A DNA stretch of 11,807 nt. Origin: Bacteroidia bacterium. GTDB lineage: Bacteria > Bacteroidota > Bacteroidia > NS11-12g > UBA955. A model generated the notes under the pieces. The model was not told where the DNA came from and did not search any database. It saw nothing but the letters and a program-made list of their open reading frames with translations. Where the stretch lies: assembly GCA_023254645.1 (NCBI GenBank), contig JALRLA010000106.1, positions 1-11,807 on the forward strand, in the 5' to 3' direction. Below are positions 6,523 to 11,807 of the stretch, one piece after another. Made by a program: the position numbers and the translations under genes. Every line of letters starts with the position of its first letter. Within the stretch, counting starts at the first letter, position 1.

Positions 6523-7380
6523 ATGAAGTGGGCCTTGTTGGCGAACCTACTGTTTGCACTCGTCGATTTAGCGTGGAAGCAAGCCCAGCAGTACAATTCT
6601 GTATCTGTCAATACGGCCATTCGATCCTGGACCTCCACCCTACTGTTAGGATGCGTGGTGTTGGTTGTAACTCCTAATTTAAATGAATGGAGCCAATCGT
6701 TTACGTATGCCATCCAACACGATTTTCGAATCATTGGAGTTGGACTTCTAGGTTGGCTCGGGTTGTGGGCCTTTGGAAAGTCCTTAAAAGACGGAGCCCT
6801 TCATATCATCATCCCTGTAGTAGCATTGACACCCGTTGTCACCTATGTCTTCTGGTTTTTCCAACATAACAGCCGATGGATGCCGCTTGAAAATTTGGCC
6901 ATTCTCTCGCTGATGATTGCAGGAATTTTACTCTCGTTCCAATTCCAAAGAAGTCAAGATCCTAAAGCCCCTACGCTTCCCATTATTTGGGCCTGTTTGG
7001 CTTCATGCAGCTGGGGCTTGTCCTATTCGTGGTACGAATCGGTCACTTCTCAAATAGGAGCCATCCCTACTGCAGCCTGGGTAGAAGCCTGCATAGCCAT
7101 TGGTTCAGCCTCCCTTTTGCTTTGGAAAAAATCAATTGCCTTCAGGGAAGTAAAATGGCCATTGCTCACCGGCATAATTACCGCATTAGCCGTATTAACG
7201 ACTGTACAATCGTATGCCGAACACGGCACTGAATCTACTGCTGTAGCCGGTGTAGTCACACCTGTGCTCTCGATATTTGGAGCTTGGATCATCAATAAAG
7301 AAAGGCCCATTGGTTTGCAGTGGGTCAGTCTATCCATATTGATAGTGACCTTGATTTGGCAAGCTTTGCGATTGGCTTAG
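6523..7380 (+). CDS. EamA/DMT-family membrane transporter
   Basis: A 285-residue, highly hydrophobic protein with about ten membrane segments in two EamA-like halves. The first half runs from MKWALLANLLFALVDLAWKQ to ILSLMIAGILLSFQF, and the second from LPIIWACLASCSWGLSYSWY to the C-terminus. Typical drug/metabolite-transporter features are the small-residue-rich helix start VVALTPVVTYVF and its counterpart GVVTPVLSIFGAWIINKERP, the second being the conserved end of the repeat where a P-x-x-x-x-x-G/A-x-x-x-x-x-E-R/K-P pattern is expected. It sits in the inner membrane; substrates of this family (amino acids, nucleosides, metabolites) cannot be read from sequence. The frame opens with GTG at 6517, but ATG at 6523 fits the promoter. 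Its TAG overlaps the TAA of the convergent HTH-like gene. Confidence 0.85.
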   Translation: MKWALLANLLFALVDLAWKQAQQYNSVSVNTAIRSWTSTLLLGCVVLVVTPNLNEWSQSFTYAIQHDFRIIGVGLLGWLGLWAFGKSLKDGALHIIIPVVALTPVVTYVFWFFQHNSRWMPLENLAILSLMIAGILLSFQFQRSQDPKAPTLPIIWACLASCSWGLSYSWYESVTSQIGAIPTAAWVEACIAIGSASLLLWKKSIAFREVKWPLLTGIITALAVLTTVQSYAEHGTESTAVAGVVTPVLSIFGAWIINKERPIGLQWVSLSILIVTLIWQALRLA

Positions 7381-8516
7381 AGATTATTTTTGATTCGATT
7401 CCAGTGAAACCGATTCATTTCAGCATTGTGCAGATGGTAAAAAACTGCCGGTTCCATAACCCGATTCTCTAAGGCACTGACTAGACTGTTGAAATGCTTC
7501 CATTCAATCGTTTGTTGTGAATTTCGCGGCTTGAATTGTTGGGTATAGGGTTCTATAATTTCTTTGATTAATGGCCAATCTGCGCGCTGCAGCTGGCGAA
7601 CCAAAAATTGAGACGTTCTCAACTGGTCATCATGAGGAATGGAACTATACCAAGATTCAATTAAATCCAACACTATGGACTTTCTATCGGCATCAATTTG
7701 AGAAAAACAGCCTGCCAACCGCGCAATAGGAACATTGGACATTTTATCAGTCAATTGCATGAGTCGATCCCATTCCCGAATTGAAGGAGGCATTAACTGC
7801 GTTTCTCGAAGATGGTTCAGCGAAAAATCAATCGCTTTTTTGTCTGAGGTCAGCCAAAATTTCTCTGGGCATTCTTCGGCACGGGGCATCAGAGCCAAAT
7901 ACCAATTGGGTCTTTCCTCATCTATAAAGTAAGTCGTAATTCGCTCCATGAAAAAGGGATGATTGATGACTTTCTCGGGCAAAGAAGTCACATCTATTTG
8001 TCCTTTTCTCATGCTCAGAGCCAATACCAGACCTGAGAGATACAAATCTTCCCAAGTCTTCATCCTGGATTGAGCCTCCGAGAACAATTCATCCCAATGA
8101 GTCACAGGTGAAACGAGCAATCCCGTTTGAAACCAAGCTTGATTTTCAGAGACCCAAACCTCTGAATTCGAAATGGCATTCATCGACTTTGCTCCTTCTC
8201 CTTGCGACAATTTGGCCAGATATGCCAGAAATCTCTGACCAAATTGTTGACCCCTTACCCAATCAGCGTAATCGACAAAACCTAAATAGCGAGTCAACGT
8301 ATCTAAGGTACTGCTGCTCGGCAATACTTTTACTTGCTCACTAAAGAAACGCTGCAAAGTGGAAACACTAATAAGAATTCCCGTTTTCAAGAAAATTTGG
8401 CAAGACAAAGATTCGTATTGCTTGGTAGATTGGGGCGAATATCCTTCTTTGGAGATTAGATCTCCCCTCAACTTTACCAAATCTTCAACGACTAATTTTT
8501 TTAGTGGGCGTGCCAT
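7377..8516 (-). CDS. Uncharacterised protein with HTH-like N-terminal module
   Basis: A 379-residue soluble protein without signal peptide or membrane segment. Residues about 38-87 (SCQIFLKTGILISVSTLQRF, then SSSTLDTLTRYLGFVDYADW) carry the pattern 'S-x-x-T-L-x-R-F-F ... S-x-x-T-L-D-x-L-x-x-Y-L-G-x-x-x-x-x-x-W', which I recall from N-termini of many Bacteroidota hypothetical proteins and which resembles a cro/xre-like helix-turn-helix. The remaining 290 residues look all-helical with no motif I recognise; a TPR-like helical repeat is possible. The N-terminus MARPLKK is basic. The gene is divergent from the LytTR regulator across 147 bases, so a regulatory or partner role is plausible but is inference. 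The ATG at 8514-8516 is preceded by AGGA, the only reasonable Shine-Dalgarno-like sequence at an ATG here. Confidence 0.75.
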   Translation of the reverse strand: MARPLKKLVVEDLVKLRGDLISKEGYSPQSTKQYESLSCQIFLKTGILISVSTLQRFFSEQVKVLPSSSTLDTLTRYLGFVDYADWVRGQQFGQRFLAYLAKLSQGEGAKSMNAISNSEVWVSENQAWFQTGLLVSPVTHWDELFSEAQSRMKTWEDLYLSGLVLALSMRKGQIDVTSLPEKVINHPFFMERITTYFIDEERPNWYLALMPRAEECPEKFWLTSDKKAIDFSLNHLRETQLMPPSIREWDRLMQLTDKMSNVPIARLAGCFSQIDADRKSIVLDLIESWYSSIPHDDQLRTSQFLVRQLQRADWPLIKEIIEPYTQQFKPRNSQQTIEWKHFNSLVSALENRVMEPAVFYHLHNAEMNRFHWNRIKNNL

Positions 8517-8521
8517 TTTCC

Positions 8522-8550
8522 TAAATGAACTTATTTGATAAGAAATCCAA
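8522..8550 (-). promoter_or_regulatory. Possible promoter of the HTH-like gene
   Basis: On the minus strand TTG (8550-8548), 18 bases, TTCATTTA (8529-8522; 4 of 6 informative bases of TAnnTTTG), then GGAAA and the ATG at 8516. The -7 box is weak and the AGGA could instead serve as a ribosome-binding site on a longer leader. Confidence 0.25.
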
Positions 8551-8583
8551 AAGGTTGATAATCAAGTTTATAAATTTCAAATA

Positions 8584-8621
8584 TTTTGGTTCAATGCAAG
8601 ATACCAACTCGCTAACCAAAA
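8584..8621. repeat. Inverted repeat TTTTGGTT / AACCAAAA in the divergent intergenic region
   Basis: A perfect 8-base inverted repeat (arms 8584-8591 and 8614-8621, 22-base spacer, about three helical turns centre to centre). A further AACCAA follows at 8621-8626 and an ACCAA lies at 8603-8607. It sits between the divergent HTH-like and LytTR genes and could be an operator. Eight bases in AT-rich DNA can occur by chance. Confidence 0.25.
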
Positions 8622-8626
8622 ACCAA

Positions 8627-8657
8627 TTGTTTGATTAAACGAAAAAGGTTCAATTTG
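8627..8657 (+). promoter_or_regulatory. Predicted promoter of the LytTR/sensor-kinase operon
   Basis: TTG (8627-8629), 20 bases, TCAATTTG (8650-8657; 5 of 6 informative bases of TAnnTTTG), then AATAAA and the ATG at 8664. This is one of the two promoter matches in the window with both elements at standard spacing. The short distance to the ATG predicts a nearly leaderless transcript. Confidence 0.5.
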
Positions 8658-8663
8658 AATAAA

Positions 8664-9350
8664 ATGTCCAAAATCAAAGCTCTCATATTGGATGACGAAC
8701 CTGCAGGCAGAACTGTACTTGCCTACTTCATTCAAGAATTTGGCAACGATTTCTTTGGGCCAGTGGTCACCTGTAGCTCCATCAAAGAAGCCTTGGAAAC
8801 CTTGGAAACTTTTGACCCCGATTTGATGTTCATTGACATTGAATTGCAAGGGGAAAGCGGCCTTGACCTGAGAAAATTAGCTCCTTTTATTCCAACTGTT
8901 GTGGTCTCCGCGCACGCACAGTATGCCATTGAGGCTTTCCGATTAGATGTGCTAGACTTCCTTACCAAACCTCTAGAGGTAGATCAATTTAAAGCCTTCC
9001 TAAAGAGGATTGAAACCAAAATCCAACCCAAACGACCCCATGAAGAATCATTGATTATACGAGATGGGGGCAACAGCGTAATTATTCACATAAAGGATAT
9101 TTTATTCATTGAAGCATCAGGGGCTTATTCCCAAATCCATACTTCCGAGCGCTCTTATTTGGTCAGTAAGACATTGAAAATTTTAACACCATTGTTGCCC
9201 AATCAGTTTTATCGATTGCATCGCTCCTATTTGGTACCAGGATCCCAGATCGATAGCTTCAAGGGAAATATGGTGAACCTAAAAACAGGACATCAAATTG
9301 GCCTTTCGAAAAGCGGAAGGAAATTGTTGCTTGAAAAATTTGGCCAATAA
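8664..9350 (+). CDS. LytTR-family response regulator
   Basis: A 228-residue cytoplasmic transcription regulator. Receiver domain, residues 4-120: acidic pocket D10-D11 in LILDDEPAG, phosphoacceptor D58 in LMFIDIELQGESGL, S82 in VVVSAHAQYA and K102 in LTKPL, all intact. LytTR DNA-binding domain, about 130-226: SVIIHIKDILFIEASGAYSQ, SKTLKIL and FYRLHRSYLVPGSQI, followed by the usual LSKSGRKLLLEKF ending. The frame is open upstream to a TTG at 8631, but the ATG at 8664 gives the canonical N-terminus and follows the promoter box. Its end overlaps the start of the sensor-kinase gene by about 20 bases, indicating a coupled pair in which that kinase phosphorylates D58 (inference from family practice). 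LytTR proteins bind paired direct repeats; the target here is unknown. Confidence 0.93.
   Translation: MSKIKALILDDEPAGRTVLAYFIQEFGNDFFGPVVTCSSIKEALETLETFDPDLMFIDIELQGESGLDLRKLAPFIPTVVVSAHAQYAIEAFRLDVLDFLTKPLEVDQFKAFLKRIETKIQPKRPHEESLIIRDGGNSVIIHIKDILFIEASGAYSQIHTSERSYLVSKTLKILTPLLPNQFYRLHRSYLVPGSQIDSFKGNMVNLKTGHQIGLSKSGRKLLLEKFGQ
8792..8809 (+). repeat. 9-base tandem repeat (CTTGGAAAC x2) in the response-regulator gene
   Basis: Two perfect adjacent copies of CTTGGAAAC encode L-E-T-L-E-T (residues 44-49) in the receiver domain before strand 3. Being a multiple of three, gain or loss of one copy would keep the frame. Confidence 0.6.
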
Positions 9351-11807
9351 AATTCATTTCATATTCATTCTGTTGTTGAGTTTGGTTTTTAAAATGCAAG
9401 CCCAGCAATTGCCTTTAGAAGGTGCGGAACTAAATAGCACCAAGGGTCTAAAAACTGACTTAACTCGCCAATGCCGCGTCGATCCTGAAGGAGCCATTTG
9501 GGTATGTCACAACCAAGGATTGCAGATTTCCCCAATTCCCAATCCTGCCCAAAAGGCCATTCAATCAACGATGAGGGATATCTCCACCTGGGATGTGGCT
9601 TTTTATCAATACTCTAAAAAATCATACACAGCGATCATCAGTTTTGACAGTGGTCTCTACATATTCAATGACCGTGGCCAATTATCCAAACGAATCACGC
9701 TTGCTAAAACAAGAGCCCTCCAATGGGTCAATAACAAACTCTATTGCCTGAGTGGTCAAGGCGTTTTGCAAATAAAGGGATTGGACACGGTGCGCATAAC
9801 CCCCCCCTGTGCACTCAATGAGCAAATCACTAGTTTCTTTTATTGGGGTGGGACCTACTATGCCTGTGCATATCCGAGCAATAGGTGGATACAATTCAAA
9901 GAATACGAGAACGGCCGAAGAGCCAAATGGAAAAATCAATCTCCCTGGCTTTTTACTCATTCCATTCTCAGTCATAAAGCCACCGATTCACTCCTCTTTC
10001 TGGGCTCTGAAGGAGCATATTATGTCATTGACAAAAACGACCAATCAATCCGATTCAACTTAGGGAGAAACAAAGAAAACAATTGGACCGTTTGGAGCAT
10101 CGAACAGAGTGAGGATCAGATTTACCTTGCCCTTGGCAACGTGCACAATTTAGAGCGCGGTGCCGTAATTAGGCACAATCCGTCAGTCGTAAACCTCAAC
10201 CTATCAAGCGTATCAACAGAACCCTTCATTTGGGGCCTAAGCTATGATACAACTCGGCATGTATTATGGGCATCAAGTTTAGGACAGGGTTGCTTTGCCT
10301 TGATGTTCCCCGATGGTTTTCAAAAAATCCCATTTGGCAATATCCATGCGGATCATGGCTATGTGTGCATTTGGAAGGACCAGGTGCTTTTTATAAAGAA
10401 AGACCAGCATTCAATATGGAACACCCAAGTATTTCCAGAAAGCATAATAGATATTCAAACTACAGCCAATAGAACATTCGCCTTGACCAAAGATTGGTTG
10501 TATGAATGGAACAGCACCAAATTCTCCTTCCAGCCCTTTTTTAATGTCTCTGAATACCAATACAATAAACTCATAGCCGCAGGCTATTCATTGTTGTTGC
10601 ATCGCCCTTATGGCGAATGGTCTTCGATTGACATCAACACCAAAAAATTGGAGAAATGGCCTAAAAGCTCCAAACAAACGGCTCAATTCATCAGTACAGA
10701 AGAGTTTGTCTTTACTCAAGAATTTAATGGTTCTTTGCATTTAGTTGACCTCAAAAATCGCCAGAGCAGCCCCTTAGGTAAGTGGGGTATCAACACGAAT
10801 ACGCACATTGCCATCTCAAATAACTTGATCATTGCTCAAGAGGGTCAAACGTGGAAAGTTTACCATTTTGCCAAAAATCAATTGCAGTTCCTCGTCGATT
10901 TAAACATCAAGGACTTCATCCTACCTGACCAAGAGTTTAAACTCTTCGGTAATTCTAGGGGTTTCTGGGTCCTGTCCAATTCCCATTTGTATCAAATTAC
11001 CATATCAAAAAGCGGAAGCGCACAAATCGCTAATCAACAATACATTGGCAACTTAACTACGCAATCGATTCGAAATTCAACCATGAATATTTCCCAACTC
11101 TGGTTTTTTCAATCTGGATTTTGGAAGTCCATTCCCTTGCCGAACAAACCGAATGCAGATAATTCAAATAAATTTTACGTAGAACACCAGTATGGAGAAA
11201 GGGACACTCTCGATAGGTCGCCGCTTGTTTTACAACCATTGAAAGATGTCAATATTCGATTTTTTCATCCTGAATATTGGACTCATTTCCATAGCCTTTT
11301 GAGCATTTGCTTAAAAAACAACCAAGACTCTGTTGTACATAGACAGGTTCGATCTGGTCAAGCAGGTAATTGGATTCCCGGAATTCCAACTGGTGTTTTC
11401 GCCTTGTTTTTGAACCATCAAAATGGATCTCAATGTGCCTTTGTCAAAACCAATTCAAAAAATGGTGGCTTTGCTATTGCCGTCATCATAGTTTTGGTCA
11501 TCTTTTCAACTCTGCTCAATTTTAGAGATTTATCCAAAAGTGCAGAGAACCAGCTGATCGCGCTTCGATGGAAAACACTAAAAAGCAACATGAACCCCCA
11601 TTTCTTGCACAACAGCATGAGCTTGATTCAATCCTTAATTGCCAACAAAGAAAACAAAAAAGCAATTGACGTTACTGGGAAAATCGCCGAAATCAACCGA
11701 TTGTTTTTGGAAACCAATTTGCAAGAACTGGCCACACTTGAAAAAGAATTGGAATTCTGTCGCAAGTACATTCAAATCGAATCCATGCGGTTCAGTGATA
11801 AAAAATT
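9331..11807 (+). CDS. LytS-type sensor histidine kinase with large periplasmic sensor (runs off right edge)
   Basis: An open frame of at least 825 codons without a stop. A TTG at 9331 (or 9340) opens a textbook signal peptide: KNLANK, core IHFIFILLLSLVF, cleavage near KMQAQ. The first ATG (9394) would lose it, so a TTG start inside the regulator gene is most likely; GGAAGG lies about ten bases upstream. Residues about 25-700 form a periplasmic domain rich in beta strands and W/G/D turns; VDPEGAIWVCHNQGLQI (about 50-66) resembles a two-component-regulator propeller repeat, and the stretch before the membrane may be a Y_Y_Y-like domain. One membrane helix follows (FAIAVIIVLVIFSTLLNF, about 714-731). 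Then comes the His_kinase segment with H757 in SNMNPHFLHNSMSLIQ and LEKELEFCRKYIQIES. The ATPase domain is beyond the window. The usual FLFN is FLHN here. It presumably signals to the adjacent LytTR protein. Confidence 0.88.
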   Translation, partial: MKNLANKIHFIFILLLSLVFKMQAQQLPLEGAELNSTKGLKTDLTRQCRVDPEGAIWVCHNQGLQISPIPNPAQKAIQSTMRDISTWDVAFYQYSKKSYTAIISFDSGLYIFNDRGQLSKRITLAKTRALQWVNNKLYCLSGQGVLQIKGLDTVRITPPCALNEQITSFFYWGGTYYACAYPSNRWIQFKEYENGRRAKWKNQSPWLFTHSILSHKATDSLLFLGSEGAYYVIDKNDQSIRFNLGRNKENNWTVWSIEQSEDQIYLALGNVHNLERGAVIRHNPSVVNLNLSSVSTEPFIWGLSYDTTRHVLWASSLGQGCFALMFPDGFQKIPFGNIHADHGYVCIWKDQVLFIKKDQHSIWNTQVFPESIIDIQTTANRTFALTKDWLYEWNSTKFSFQPFFNVSEYQYNKLIAAGYSLLLHRPYGEWSSIDINTKKLEKWPKSSKQTAQFISTEEFVFTQEFNGSLHLVDLKNRQSSPLGKWGINTNTHIAISNNLIIAQEGQTWKVYHFAKNQLQFLVDLNIKDFILPDQEFKLFGNSRGFWVLSNSHLYQITISKSGSAQIANQQYIGNLTTQSIRNSTMNISQLWFFQSGFWKSIPLPNKPNADNSNKFYVEHQYGERDTLDRSPLVLQPLKDVNIRFFHPEYWTHFHSLLSICLKNNQDSVVHRQVRSGQAGNWIPGIPTGVFALFLNHQNGSQCAFVKTNSKNGGFAIAVIIVLVIFSTLLNFRDLSKSAENQLIALRWKTLKSNMNPHFLHNSMSLIQSLIANKENKKAIDVTGKIAEINRLFLETNLQELATLEKELEFCRKYIQIESMRFSDKK
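9800..9807 (+). repeat. C8 homopolymer inside the sensor-kinase gene
   Basis: Eight consecutive C residues encode part of I-T-P-P-C near residue 157-161 of the sensor. The frame is open on both sides with eight Cs. It is the longest G/C homopolymer I noticed in the window. Confidence 0.7.

Noticed and set aside
6330..6734. 134-codon minus-strand open frame spanning the divergent promoter region
   Set aside because: It crosses the start regions of two well-supported divergent genes and shows no family motif.
8603..8626. ACCAA repeats as a LytTR-type binding site
   Set aside because: The copies are 12 and 7 bases apart, not the roughly 21-base periodicity of paired LytTR sites, so no LytTR operator is called; they are kept only as part of a weak general operator candidate.
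1..11807. Defence system, CRISPR array, mobile element or prophage
   Set aside because: No direct-repeat arrays, transposase, integrase, nuclease or toxin-antitoxin motifs were found in any frame, and no attachment-site-like repeats flank any block.

Overview
The window comes from a member of the Bacteroidota, most likely a marine or freshwater Flavobacteriales/Cryomorphaceae-like lineage (the order is inference). Four things point there. One protein ends in a type IX secretion (T9SS) sorting domain. Regulation is by a LytTR response regulator beside a LytS-type kinase with a periplasmic propeller sensor. There is a short-form MenE ligase. Recognisable -7 boxes of the Bacteroidota type (TAnnTTTG) lie in front of most genes, while Shine-Dalgarno sequences are mostly absent. 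The window is almost entirely coding; no gene-free stretch exceeds about 150 bases, and I see no tRNA, rRNA, insertion sequence, CRISPR array or phage gene.

Layout. Positions 1-1370 (minus): the N-terminal part of a Glu/Leu/Phe/Val dehydrogenase, running off the left edge, and upstream of it anmK, a peptidoglycan-recycling kinase. Positions 1479-2750 (plus): a class V PLP enzyme with a Tat-type signal. Positions 2747-4126 (minus): a secreted beta-helix protein with a T9SS C-terminal domain. Positions 4198-5187 (plus): a MenE-like acyl-CoA ligase for menaquinone synthesis. Positions 5180-6484 (minus): a LacX-like aldose 1-epimerase followed by a small four-helix membrane protein, probably one operon. 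Positions 6523-7380 (plus): an EamA/DMT-family transporter. Positions 7377-8516 (minus): a 379-residue protein with a helix-turn-helix-like N-terminus. Positions 8664-11807 (plus): a LytTR response regulator overlapping a large sensor histidine kinase that leaves the right edge before its ATPase domain. The kinase gene has no ATG start that would keep its signal peptide; a TTG inside the regulator gene is the best start.

The left two thirds look like ordinary housekeeping and envelope functions shuffled in alternating orientation. The right third, which is visibly richer in A+T, is a signalling module: sensor kinase and regulator as a coupled pair, with the HTH-like gene divergent from them across a 147-base intergenic region that carries two promoter-like signals and a small inverted repeat.

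Two architectural patterns stand out. First, nearly every first gene has a -7-like box ending only 4-6 bases before its start codon, which predicts leaderless or almost leaderless mRNAs. Second, all three convergent gene pairs overlap through their stop codons (4, 8 and 4 bases), leaving no non-coding room for conventional terminators. I did not find a convincing novel defence or mobile system; the most original signals are these two patterns and the uncharacterised HTH-like gene next to the two-component pair.
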